A stretch of DNA of 9,904 nt from an uncultured Coriobacteriaceae bacterium (GTDB taxonomy: Bacteria > Actinomycetota > Coriobacteriia > Coriobacteriales > Eggerthellaceae). Made by a program: the position numbers and the translations under genes. Every line of letters starts with the position of its first letter. The first letter of the stretch is position 1. Under the pieces are notes generated by a model. That model saw nothing but the letters and a program-made list of their open reading frames with translations, made no database searches and was not told where the DNA came from. Shown piece after piece: positions 1-6,895 of the stretch. The stretch is from NCBI GenBank assembly GCA_900552365.1, contig URZP01000053.1, positions 1-9,904 of the forward strand, read 5' to 3'.

Positions 1-129
1 GCCCCGCGTGGCAAGAAGGGCAAGAAAGGCAAGAAGGGCAAGAAATCAGGCCGTATGCGCATGCCTGGTATGCCCGCAGGCATCTCCCGCGCCGATTTGA
101 AGCGAATTCAGGACATGATGGGCCAGTAG
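1..129 (+). CDS. ffh: Signal recognition particle protein Ffh, C-terminal tail (5' end outside window)
   Basis: Only the last 42 residues are present, in frame from base 1 to the TAG at 127-129. Ffh is the SRP GTPase that binds 4.5S/6S RNA and signal peptides and delivers ribosome-nascent chains to FtsY and SecYEG. The visible part looks like the end of the methionine-rich M domain. A Lys-Gly stretch (four GKK units, 10-45) is followed by a Met/Gly/Pro segment (RMRMPGMPAGISRADL) and the ending KRIQDMMGQ. Met-rich, basic tails of this kind are usual for Ffh, and ffh directly upstream of rpsP is a common bacterial arrangement. The NG GTPase domain is not visible, so the call rests on tail composition and position. 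A basic tail of another RNA-binding protein is a less likely alternative. Confidence 0.8.
   Translation, partial: APRGKKGKKGKKGKKSGRMRMPGMPAGISRADLKRIQDMMGQ
10..45 (+). repeat. Four tandem 9-bp units encoding Gly-Lys-Lys in ffh
   Basis: The unit GGCAAGAAG/GGCAAGAAA occurs four times head to tail (10-18, 19-27, 28-36, 37-45). Units alternate only at the last base, a synonymous AAG/AAA change. It encodes (GKK)4 in the Ffh tail. Such an in-frame tandem repeat can change copy number by slippage without breaking the gene. Confidence 0.9.
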
Positions 130-139
130 TCACGGTGTC

Positions 140-154
140 GAGCGAAGGCCGCTC
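140..154 (+). terminator. Weak hairpin after ffh, possible terminator
   Basis: GAGCG (140-144) can pair with CGCTC (150-154) around a 5-nt loop, starting 10 nt after the ffh stop. The following bases (TTGTGTAGTTTCG) are only modestly T-rich. The stem is short, so this is a weak candidate. ffh transcripts may run on into rpsP. Confidence 0.2.
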
Positions 155-175
155 TTGTGTAGTTTCGTCGCAGTC

Positions 176-195
176 GCACGTTGAGCTGCACGTTG
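176..195. repeat. Direct repeat GCACGTTG x2, 12-bp period
   Basis: GCACGTTG occurs at 176-183 and 188-195, separated by 4 bp. The pair lies just upstream of the -10-like TAGAAT at 211-216 and so could be a binding site for a regulator of the rpsP cluster. The repeat is read directly from the sequence; the function is inferred. Confidence 0.4.
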
Positions 196-200
196 TTCTT

Positions 201-256
201 AGGTCTTAGCTAGAATGATTGGGCAAATTGCTTGCCAAACCGTCGATCAGGTCTTA
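201..256. repeat. Direct repeat AGGTCTTA x2, 48 bp apart
   Basis: AGGTCTTA occurs at 201-208 and 249-256. The first copy lies 2 bp before a -10-like TAGAAT (211-216). The second overlaps the -10-like TAACAT (255-260). The two copies thus mark two possible start sites for the rpsP cluster. The role is unknown. Confidence 0.35.
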
Positions 257-260
257 ACAT
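232..260 (+). promoter_or_regulatory. Candidate sigma-70-type promoter for the rpsP cluster
   Basis: TTGCCA (232-237, five of six matches to TTGACA) is followed after exactly 17 bp by TAACAT (255-260, four of six matches to TATAAT). Initiation near 267 would give a leader of about 80 nt before rpsP. The -35 box forms one arm of a bulged inverted repeat (219-226 with 232-238), which could be an operator. A second -10-like box, TAGAAT at 211-216, has no good -35 partner. Confidence 0.45.
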
Positions 261-287
261 TAGCAATTGCTGTTTTCGCAGGCAAAG

Positions 288-310
288 AGGTGCTGTCAAT
301 GTCTGCACCT
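288..310 (+). promoter_or_regulatory. Hairpin in the rpsP leader
   Basis: AGGTGC (288-293) pairs perfectly with GCACCT (305-310) around an 11-nt loop. A small TAAA/TTTA stem (316-319/324-327) sits between it and the Shine-Dalgarno at 331-337. Ribosomal protein operons are often controlled by such leader structures, but this one matches no leader that I can name. Confidence 0.3.
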
Positions 311-346
311 GGTAATAAAGAGCTTTAGCAAAAGGAGTTCGTCTTC

Positions 347-592
347 ATGGCAGTAAAGATTCGCCTTGCACGTCACGGTGCCAAGAAGTACGCGTACTAT
401 CGCGTTGTCGTCGCTGATTCCCGTAAGCCCCGCGACGGCAAGTTCATCGAGGAAGTTGGCCGTTTCAACCCCAACACCCATCCTCATTTGGTCGAGTTCG
501 ACACCGATCGCATGAATTACTGGCTCGGCGTTGGTGCTCAGCCTTCCGACACCGTTGCTCGTCTGTGGAAGAACGCTAACGAAGAGGCTTAA
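347..592 (+). CDS. rpsP: Small ribosomal subunit protein bS16
   Basis: 81 residues, the normal length of bS16, a 30S protein that binds 16S rRNA early in assembly of the 5' domain. The N-terminus MAVKIRLARHGAKKYAYYRV is the family signature. It is followed by VVADSRKPRDGKFIEEVGRF and a conserved middle with NPNTHP and YWLGVGAQPSDTVARL. The start at 347 is fixed by AAAGGAG at 331-337, 9 nt upstream, and by the conserved MAVKIRL beginning. It leads a close-packed cluster with khpA (5 bp later), rimM and trmD, the standard bacterial ribosome/tRNA maturation order. It is probably transcribed from the promoter-like elements upstream. Nothing looks truncated or foreign. The call is secure. Confidence 0.98.
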   Translation: MAVKIRLARHGAKKYAYYRVVVADSRKPRDGKFIEEVGRFNPNTHPHLVEFDTDRMNYWLGVGAQPSDTVARLWKNANEEA

Positions 593-597
593 TTTCC

Positions 598-852
598 ATG
601 GCTGATCAGACTAATGAAATGGCCGAGCTTGTCGATTGCCTGGTTCGTCCTCTTGTCGAGGACGAGGACCAGCTGAACATAGTTTCAAGCCAAACCGATA
701 ACGGCACCATCCTCATCGAGGTTCACGTTAGTGAGCAGGATGCCGGTAAGGTCATCGGTCGCCAGGGTCGCGTCATCAAGTCGATCCGTACGCTGGTGCG
801 CGCAGCGGCTTCTCGCACCAATTCTCATGTCGAAGTCGAGATCATCGAATAA
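598..852 (+). CDS. khpA: KH-domain RNA-binding protein KhpA (YlqC family)
   Basis: 84 residues, nearly all one KH domain. The RNA-binding GxxG loop is GRQG in GKVIGRQGRVIKSIRTLVRA (about residues 51-70). It is preceded by the strand DNGTILIEVHVSEQDAG and followed by HVEVEII. KhpA proteins bind single-stranded RNA. In streptococci and other bacteria they partner with KhpB (Jag/EloR) and affect sRNAs, cell division and elongation; that role is known for the family and not shown here. It starts 5 bp after the rpsP stop with only a weak AGAGG (583-587) inside the end of rpsP, so translation is likely coupled. Its place between rpsP and rimM is standard. Confidence 0.95.
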   Translation: MADQTNEMAELVDCLVRPLVEDEDQLNIVSSQTDNGTILIEVHVSEQDAGKVIGRQGRVIKSIRTLVRAAASRTNSHVEVEIIE

Positions 853-1389
853 ATGCGCAATTGGTCTGATGTCGCCGTATTGGCGAAAACGCGTAATTTA
901 GACGGGGGGTTCGTTGTGAAATCCGCAGCGAACCTTCCTTTTTTGCTTGATGAGGGCGACGAGGTTGCCTTCGTTCCGCCTGTCATCGACGCGCCCAGAC
1001 GCGGCGTCGTTGTTGATCTGCGCTTTCTTGACGACGATTCTGCCGTCGTCCATTTTGATTCGGTTGCCGACAAGAACACTGCCGAGATGCTCGCCGGGTG
1101 CCACTGCCTTATGCAGCTCACTCAAGAGCAGCGCGACTATATCGCCCAGACCCCCGTTTCGTGGGAGGGATGGAGCGTTGTCGATGCCGAGTTCGGCCTT
1201 ATCGGTCACATCAACGAGATCATCGAGAATCCCGGCCAGATGCTGTTGTCCGTAAAGCGCGCCGACCGCAGCAACCCTGAAGCCCAGGACGATATCCTCA
1301 TTCCCGTGGTTGACGAGTTCATCGTCGGCATCGATGCCGATTCCCAGATCGTCGAAACGCATATTCCTGCCGGCTTGCTGTCTCTGTAA
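853..1389 (+). CDS. rimM: Ribosome maturation factor RimM
   Basis: 178 residues, normal for RimM, which binds uS19 and helps 16S 3'-domain maturation during 30S assembly. The N-terminal barrel (about residues 6-90) is divergent: the usual hGlkGev motif appears as NLDGGFVVKS. The C-terminal PRC barrel is clear: SVVDAEFGLIGHINEIIENP (about 108-127), then the motif DDILIPVVDEFIVGIDADSQ and the ending IPAGLLSL. The ATG directly abuts the khpA stop (TAA 850-852), with no gap and no strong Shine-Dalgarno, so it is probably translated by coupling. trmD follows 11 bp later, the conserved pairing. The function call is firm even though the N-terminal half is less typical. Confidence 0.93.
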   Translation: MRNWSDVAVLAKTRNLDGGFVVKSAANLPFLLDEGDEVAFVPPVIDAPRRGVVVDLRFLDDDSAVVHFDSVADKNTAEMLAGCHCLMQLTQEQRDYIAQTPVSWEGWSVVDAEFGLIGHINEIIENPGQMLLSVKRADRSNPEAQDDILIPVVDEFIVGIDADSQIVETHIPAGLLSL

Positions 1390-1400
1390 GGCGGGTCCAT

Positions 1401-2114
1401 ATGATCGTAGAGACTCTTTCCACGTTCCCCCATATGTACGATTCCATCATGGGCTCGTCCATGATGAAGATCGCCCAAGAGAAGGGGATCCTCGACTTTC
1501 GCGCGCACGACTTGCGCGACTGGACGCACGATCGTCATCGCACCACCGACGACGACCCGTACGGCGGCGGCGATGGTTTGGTCATGAAATGCGAGCCTAT
1601 TTTCGAGGCCCACGACGATATTTGCTCGGATGGTCGCAAACCTCATGTCATCTTCCTTGCTCCTCAGGGCCGCAAGTTCGATGACGCGTACGCGTGCGAG
1701 CTTTCCCAGCACGATCATCTTTTGTTCATCTGTGGTCATTACGAGGGCATCGACGAGCGCGCTTACACGCTGGCCGATGAAGTCATCTCGCTGGGGGACT
1801 ACGTTCTTACCAGCGGTGAGCTTGCCTCGATGGTGGTCATTGATGCGGTTGTTCGCAAGCTCCCCGGCGTTTTGGGTGCTGAAACCGGTGCGCTTGGCGA
1901 AAGCTTCGCTGACGGTCTTTTGGAATACCCGCAGTACACCCGTCCTGCCAGCTTCCGCGGCATGGATGTCCCTGCTGTGTTGCTGTCCGGCGACCACGGC
2001 AAGGTCGATGTCTGGCGTCGCCAACAAAGCCTCTTGCGTACGAAACAGCTCCGCCCCGATTTGCTGGAATCGGTCGAGCTTTCCAAGTCGGATAAGGAAT
2101 TTCTGGATCTTTAG
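1401..2114 (+). CDS. trmD: tRNA (guanine37-N1)-methyltransferase TrmD
   Basis: 237 residues, the usual size. TrmD uses S-adenosylmethionine to methylate N1 of G37 next to the anticodon, preventing +1 frameshifting. It is a SPOUT-family homodimer with a trefoil knot. Visible motifs: RDWTHDRHRTTDDDPYGGGD (39-58), VIFLAPQGRK (83-92), ICGHYEGIDER (110-120), SLGDYVLTSGE (130-140) and SFADGLLEYPQYTRP (168-182), then VPAVLLSGDHGKVDVWR. AAGGCGG (1388-1394) is the Shine-Dalgarno. Two points are odd. The residue aligning with E. coli catalytic Asp169 is Glu167 (codon 1899-1901). The knot reads TSGE where E. coli has SGGE, so Ser138 replaces Gly140. The fold is otherwise intact, so an active enzyme is likely. 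rplS, often the next gene, is absent. Confidence 0.96.
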   Translation: MIVETLSTFPHMYDSIMGSSMMKIAQEKGILDFRAHDLRDWTHDRHRTTDDDPYGGGDGLVMKCEPIFEAHDDICSDGRKPHVIFLAPQGRKFDDAYACELSQHDHLLFICGHYEGIDERAYTLADEVISLGDYVLTSGELASMVVIDAVVRKLPGVLGAETGALGESFADGLLEYPQYTRPASFRGMDVPAVLLSGDHGKVDVWRRQQSLLRTKQLRPDLLESVELSKSDKEFLDL

Positions 2115-2121
2115 CCGACAG

Positions 2122-2150
2122 TTCACGCCCAACGCTTTAGGCGTTATCAT
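2122..2150 (+). promoter_or_regulatory. Possible promoter for lepB
   Basis: TTCACG (2122-2127, four of six matches) is followed after 17 bp by TATCAT (2145-2150, five of six matches to TATAAT). The -10 lies within the small inverted repeat GTTA-TCAT-TAAC (2143-2154). It begins just after the trmD stop, so it would give lepB its own transcript. The evidence is similarity only. Confidence 0.35.
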
Positions 2151-2164
2151 TAACGGGCATATGG

Positions 2165-2185
2165 CTTGGCTGCAGCGCAGCCAGG
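2165..2185 (+). terminator. 9-bp hairpin between trmD and lepB
   Basis: CTTGGCTGC (2165-2173) pairs with GCAGCCAGG (2177-2185) around an AGC triloop, with one G-U pair. It is followed by a T-rich but interrupted run (TTCTTCGTTTCGTTCC, 2186-2201). It could be an imperfect terminator for the rpsP-trmD cluster. If the promoter at 2122-2150 is real, it would instead be a leader structure of lepB. The tail is poor for a strong intrinsic terminator. Confidence 0.4.
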
Positions 2186-2224
2186 TTCTTCGTTTCGTTC
2201 CTATCAAGGATTCGCAAGGCATTT

Positions 2225-2800
2225 ATGGACGCAGGTCACCACGCAAAAGAAACCGAAAACGGCGTTTTTCGCAACATCATGAGCGCCGTTGGCCTCATCG
2301 TTTTCGTTGTCGCCTTTTCATGGGCGTTGAAAACCTTCGTCTTCCAGCCATATCAGATCCCGTCGGGTTCCATGGAGGAAACCATCATGACGGGCGATCT
2401 CGTTTTTTCCGAAAAGGTTTCCTTCTACATCCGTGAACCCGAAGTGGGCGACATCGTCACCTTCGACGACCCCGAAGTGGCGGGTCGCACGCTTATCAAG
2501 CGCGTTGTCGCAGTTGGTGGGCAAACGGTCACGCTTGACAACGGCCATGTGTACGTCGACGGCGTGATGGCTAGCGAAGCTCATACTCAAGGCGCAAGCT
2601 ATCCGCTCGATCGCCATGCCCTGAACGTGCAGATCTCGTATCCCTATACGGTCCCTCTGGGCTATGTGTGGGTCATGGGCGACAACCGCGAGAATTCTGC
2701 CGACTCCCGCTATTTCGGTGCTATCCCCTCAAGCTCGATCTCTGGTCGCGCTATGCTTGTGTACTGGCCGCTTCAGGATATCGGCTTGCTTACGAAGTAA
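2225..2800 (+). CDS. lepB: Type I signal peptidase
   Basis: 191 residues, typical of the short Gram-positive-type SPase I. It cleaves signal peptides from Sec and Tat substrates on the outer face of the cytoplasmic membrane. A short cytoplasmic N-terminus is followed by one membrane segment (about residues 17-38, IMSAVGLIVFVVAFSWAL). The catalytic serine is Ser49 in QIPSGSMEETI and the general-base lysine is Lys92 in GRTLIKRVVAVGG. The late conserved box is GYVWVMGDNRENSADSRYFG (146-165). The S26 family Ser-Lys dyad is therefore complete. AAGGA/AAGGC stretches at 2206-2210 and 2216-2220 precede the ATG; neither is ideally spaced. It is followed by a strong terminator. In many bacteria lepB follows rplS; here it follows trmD directly. 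Confidence 0.96.
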   Translation: MDAGHHAKETENGVFRNIMSAVGLIVFVVAFSWALKTFVFQPYQIPSGSMEETIMTGDLVFSEKVSFYIREPEVGDIVTFDDPEVAGRTLIKRVVAVGGQTVTLDNGHVYVDGVMASEAHTQGASYPLDRHALNVQISYPYTVPLGYVWVMGDNRENSADSRYFGAIPSSSISGRAMLVYWPLQDIGLLTK

Positions 2801-2809
2801 TCGTTGGTT

Positions 2810-2834
2810 CGCCGTCTTCCAGGCGGCGTTTTTT
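2810..2834 (+). terminator. Intrinsic terminator after lepB
   Basis: CGCCGTC (2810-2816) pairs with GGCGGCG (2822-2828), with one G-U pair, around the loop TTCCA. Six T residues follow directly (2829-2834). This is a classic Rho-independent terminator 9 nt after the lepB stop. It ends only 16 nt before the glyQ start codon, leaving no room for a promoter between them. Confidence 0.85.
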
Positions 2835-2850
2835 CATGTGAAGGAGAATC

Positions 2851-3792
<942 letters not shown>

Positions 3793-3793
3793 C

Positions 3794-5884
3794 ATGGCAG
3801 ATCTGCACACTCTCGCATTCGAGATCGGCGTCGAGGAAATCCCCGCGTTCGACCTTGACTCCGCTAACAAGCAGCTTGAGAAGATGGTGCCCGAGGCGCT
3901 TGAGGCTGCCCGTATCCCCTTCGAGAAGGTTGAGATTCACTCCAGCCCCCGCCGTTTGATCGTCATGGCTTATGGCGTTGCCGATGCAACTGAGGCGCTG
4001 GTTGAAGAGTACAAGGGCCCGGCTGCCAAGATCGCCTTCGATGCCGACGGCAACCCTACGAAGGCCGCTATCGGCTTCGCTCGCGGCAAGGGGCTCTCTC
4101 CCGAGAACCTGGAGCGTCGTGAGGTTAAGGGCGTCGAGTACGTTTTCGCCACCAAGAACATCCCCGCAACCCCGGTTGCCGATCTTCTGCCTGAGATCCT
4201 TGCTGGATTCATCACGGCACTGAAGTGGCAGCGCAGCCAGCGCTGGGCGGCATACAGCGAGTATTTCGTTCGTCCGGTTCGCTGGATCGTCGCTATGCTC
4301 GACGAGGTCGTGCTCCCCGTTTCCTATGCAGGCGCCGTATCCGGCAACGCCACGTGGGGCCATCGCGTTCTTGCCCCGGGCGCTCACGAGGTTGACACGG
4401 CAGCAGACCTGCTTGACGTCGTTCGTGCCGCTTATGTCATCCCGACGCAGTCCGAGCGCGAGCAGGTCATTCGCGATGGCGTTGCTTCGATCGAGAAGGA
4501 AACCGGCTTCACCGCCGAGCTTCCCGCTAAGACCCTCCTTGAGGTTGTGAACCTTTCCGAGTACCCACAGCCTTTGGTCTCCGAGTTCGATGAGGAGTTC
4601 CTGCAGGTTCCCGAGGAGATCATCGTTGACGCCATGCTCATGCATCAGCGCTATTTCCCGCTGTACGACGCCAACCATAAGCTCACTAATAAGTTCATCA
4701 TCGTTTCGAATGGCAACCCCGCTTGTGCGGCAACCATCATCGACGGCAATGAGCGCGTCGTTCGTGCGCGTCTTGACGACGCCAAGTTCTTCTATGAGGA
4801 AGACCTTAAGAACCCGCTTGAGCACTATGTCGAAAAGCTCGATAGCGTGGTGTTCCAGGAGTCCCTGGGCACGGTGAAGCAGAAGGCTGAGCGCCTGGTC
4901 AAGCTTGCCGAGCCTCTTGCTGTCGACGCCTCGCTTTCCGAGCAGGATGCGCGCGACCTCGCTCGTGCTGCTTATCTGTGCAAAGCCGACTTGGTCACCA
5001 ATGCCGTTATCGAGTTCACCAGCGTTCAGGGTGTCATGGGCAGCTACTACGCCACCGCATCGGGCGAGACCGAGCAGGTTGCGCAGGCAATCGGTCAGCA
5101 TTACCAGCCTCGTTTCGCTGGCGATGTCCTTCCCGACACAACGGTGGGCAAGCTCGTCGCTCTTGCCGATAAGCTCGATACTATCTGCGGACTGTTCGCG
5201 GTTGGCCAGGGTCCCACGGGTTCGTCTGACCCGTTCGCCCTTCGCCGCAGCGCCATCGGCATCGTCAACATGCTCGAGGCTGGCGTTGGCATCTCGCTTT
5301 CCGCGGCTATCGATGCTGCGCTTGCCAACTTTGCCGAGCAGGGCGTTGCTTTCGATCTTGCTGCCGTGCGAGCCGAGGTCGTTGACTTCTTCGTGACGCG
5401 CACCAAGGTCATGCTGCGCGATGCGGGCGTCGAGTCCGACACTATCGATGCGGTTCTTGGCGCCGGCGTCGAGGAACCCGCTATCATCTCGCAGCGTGCT
5501 CATTCGCTTGAGAACGCCCGTAAGAACAACGCCGACGCGTTCGATAACCTTGCCACGGCATTCGCTCGCGCCAACAACCTGCGCGATGCCGAAGCCGGCA
5601 CCGACGTTGACGTTGCGTTTCTTTCCGAGGTCGAGGCTAAGCTCAACGATGCCGTTGCCGATGCCGAAGTCAAGATCGCGGCCCACCTTGAGCAGGGTGA
5701 CTACGAAACCGCCCTTGAGGTTCTTGCTTCGCTTCGCGCTCCTATCGATGCGTTCTTCGCCGATGTCATGGTCATGGACGAGGATCTCGCCCTTCGTGCG
5801 AATCGCATGAGGCTGCTGAACCGTTTCGTCGGTGTGTTCGCGAACATCGCCGACTTCGGTAAGATGGCGAAGTCGGGCAAGTAA
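3794..5884 (+). CDS. glyS: Glycyl-tRNA synthetase beta subunit
   Basis: 696 residues, the normal length. The beta subunit binds tRNA-Gly and completes the alpha2beta2 enzyme. The N-terminus (FEIGVEEIPAFDLDSANKQL; then SSPRRLIV, and NPTKAAIGFARGKG) matches the tRNA-binding B3/B4-like part. The middle has YFVRPVRWIVAMLD and MLMHQRYFPLYDANHKLTNK (about 279-298). An HD-like region runs from FQESLGTVKQKAERL (about 353) through KADLVTNAVIEFTSVQGVMG, YQPRFAGD and DPFALRR (about 479). The C-terminal DALR anticodon-binding domain ends in LRAPIDAFFADVMVMDED and LALRANRMRLLNRF. AAGGGGGAG (3781-3789), inside the end of glyQ, is the Shine-Dalgarno. The start is 1 bp after the glyQ stop, so subunit synthesis is probably coupled. 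Confidence 0.98.
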   Translation: MADLHTLAFEIGVEEIPAFDLDSANKQLEKMVPEALEAARIPFEKVEIHSSPRRLIVMAYGVADATEALVEEYKGPAAKIAFDADGNPTKAAIGFARGKGLSPENLERREVKGVEYVFATKNIPATPVADLLPEILAGFITALKWQRSQRWAAYSEYFVRPVRWIVAMLDEVVLPVSYAGAVSGNATWGHRVLAPGAHEVDTAADLLDVVRAAYVIPTQSEREQVIRDGVASIEKETGFTAELPAKTLLEVVNLSEYPQPLVSEFDEEFLQVPEEIIVDAMLMHQRYFPLYDANHKLTNKFIIVSNGNPACAATIIDGNERVVRARLDDAKFFYEEDLKNPLEHYVEKLDSVVFQESLGTVKQKAERLVKLAEPLAVDASLSEQDARDLARAAYLCKADLVTNAVIEFTSVQGVMGSYYATASGETEQVAQAIGQHYQPRFAGDVLPDTTVGKLVALADKLDTICGLFAVGQGPTGSSDPFALRRSAIGIVNMLEAGVGISLSAAIDAALANFAEQGVAFDLAAVRAEVVDFFVTRTKVMLRDAGVESDTIDAVLGAGVEEPAIISQRAHSLENARKNNADAFDNLATAFARANNLRDAEAGTDVDVAFLSEVEAKLNDAVADAEVKIAAHLEQGDYETALEVLASLRAPIDAFFADVMVMDEDLALRANRMRLLNRFVGVFANIADFGKMAKSGK

Positions 5885-5885
5885 G

Positions 5886-6767
5886 ATGGAACCGTTCGTT
5901 TCTCAGAAGAACCCGACAAGTCTTCCGACTATTCACGTCATGAGTGATTCGATGGGCATCACCGCCCGTTCGATTGCTCGTGCCGCGGCGGTTCAGTTCG
6001 GCGTGGCGGACCCTTGCATCGAGGTTATCTCGAAGGTTCAGTCGCTTGACGAGATCGTGACCTTCTTCGAGGAGCATCGTGAAGAGCATGTCCGCGAGAC
6101 GGGCAAGCCCGACATGCTGGTGTTCTATACGTTGGTTGATCGCAATCTTGCGCGCGCTTTCGCCGATTATGCTGCAGGCACTAACTACATCACGGCTGTT
6201 GACGTCTTGACGCCTGCCATTGATGCCATCGAGAAGGTGACCGGCTATTGTGCCTCAAGTGCTCCGGGCATGCTTCACGTGGCCGATAATTTGTACTTCC
6301 AGCGCATTGAGGCACAGGAGTTCACCATCGATCACGATGATGGACGCAACCCGCAGGATCTGACGATGGCCGATATCGTGCTCATCGGTGTTTCGCGTAC
6401 GTCGAAAACCCCTCTGTCGATTTATCTCTCTCAGCAGGGTTTGAAGGTTGCGAATGTTCCGCTTGATCCGCAGTCTGAGCCTCCGCGTGAGATCTGGGAT
6501 GTCGACAAGACCCGTTTGTTCGGCCTTATGACCACCGTTGAAGTGTTGCGCGACATCAGGAAGCGTCGCATCGGAACCGGCATTGCCGCAGCGGTGGCGG
6601 GCAAGTACGCCGATGAGGAGTACATTTACGAAGACCTGGAAAAGGCGCGCGCCCTTATGCGCAAGCTTAATTGCCTGGTTGTTCATACAAACGGCCGTGC
6701 GGTCGAGGAAACCGCTCAGGAGATCCTTCGCTATTACGAGCGTTGGCATCCAAATGAGTTCCGCTAG
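5886..6767 (+). CDS. Pyruvate, phosphate dikinase regulatory protein (PSRP/PpsR, DUF299 family)
   Basis: 293 residues. Members are bifunctional: they inactivate PPDK (or PEP synthase) by ADP-dependent phosphorylation of an active-site threonine and reactivate it by phosphate-dependent dephosphorylation, setting pyruvate/PEP flux. Family marks are HVMSDSMGITARSIARAAAV near the N-terminus, the P-loop-like GVSRTSKTPLSIYLSQQG (168-185) and VANVPLDPQSEPP just after. The ATG at 5886 is 1 bp after the glyS stop and was preferred to an in-frame ATG at 5832 that would overlap glyS by 53 bp. No strong Shine-Dalgarno is visible, so translation is probably coupled to glyS. No PPDK gene is in the window, so the target (PPDK or PEP synthase) cannot be settled here. 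Confidence 0.93.
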   Translation: MEPFVSQKNPTSLPTIHVMSDSMGITARSIARAAAVQFGVADPCIEVISKVQSLDEIVTFFEEHREEHVRETGKPDMLVFYTLVDRNLARAFADYAAGTNYITAVDVLTPAIDAIEKVTGYCASSAPGMLHVADNLYFQRIEAQEFTIDHDDGRNPQDLTMADIVLIGVSRTSKTPLSIYLSQQGLKVANVPLDPQSEPPREIWDVDKTRLFGLMTTVEVLRDIRKRRIGTGIAAAVAGKYADEEYIYEDLEKARALMRKLNCLVVHTNGRAVEETAQEILRYYERWHPNEFR

Positions 6768-6786
6768 TTTGCAAAGATCAATCCAA

Positions 6787-6815
6787 CAGCCCTTGCATCA
6801 TAGATGCGAGGGCTG
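6787..6815 (+). terminator. Hairpin ending the glyQS operon
   Basis: A 13-bp stem, 6787-6799 with 6803-6815 and one T-G wobble, closes on an ATA triloop. It lies 19 nt after the stop of the PPDK regulator gene. The following bases (CTTGCTTTCG) form only a weak T tract. It is well placed to end plus-strand transcription. Confidence 0.6.
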
Positions 6816-6852
6816 CTTGCTTTCGTCCATCAGGCATTTTGCCCCCGACTTT

Positions 6853-6885
6853 AAGGAAATCCGCATCATTGACGCGGATTTCCTT
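6853..6885. terminator. Perfect 12-bp inverted repeat, terminator for the convergent kinase gene
   Basis: AAGGAAATCCGC (6853-6864) and GCGGATTTCCTT (6874-6885) are perfect reverse complements around a 9-nt loop. On the minus strand the stem begins 10 nt after the kinase stop codon (6896-6898), the usual place for a terminator. Neither side has a long T run. It may act in both directions, helped by the hairpin at 6787-6815. Confidence 0.6.
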
Positions 6886-6895
6886 GGTTGCGAGG

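Noticed and set aside
1206..2222. A 338-codon open frame antisense to rimM, trmD and the following gap
   Set aside because: It crosses two well-supported plus-strand genes, has no family features, and follows their codon bias.
5832..5885. Upstream ATG at 5832 for the PPDK regulator
   Set aside because: It would overlap the glyS anticodon-binding domain by 53 bp. The ATG at 5886, right after the glyS stop, is the natural coupled start.
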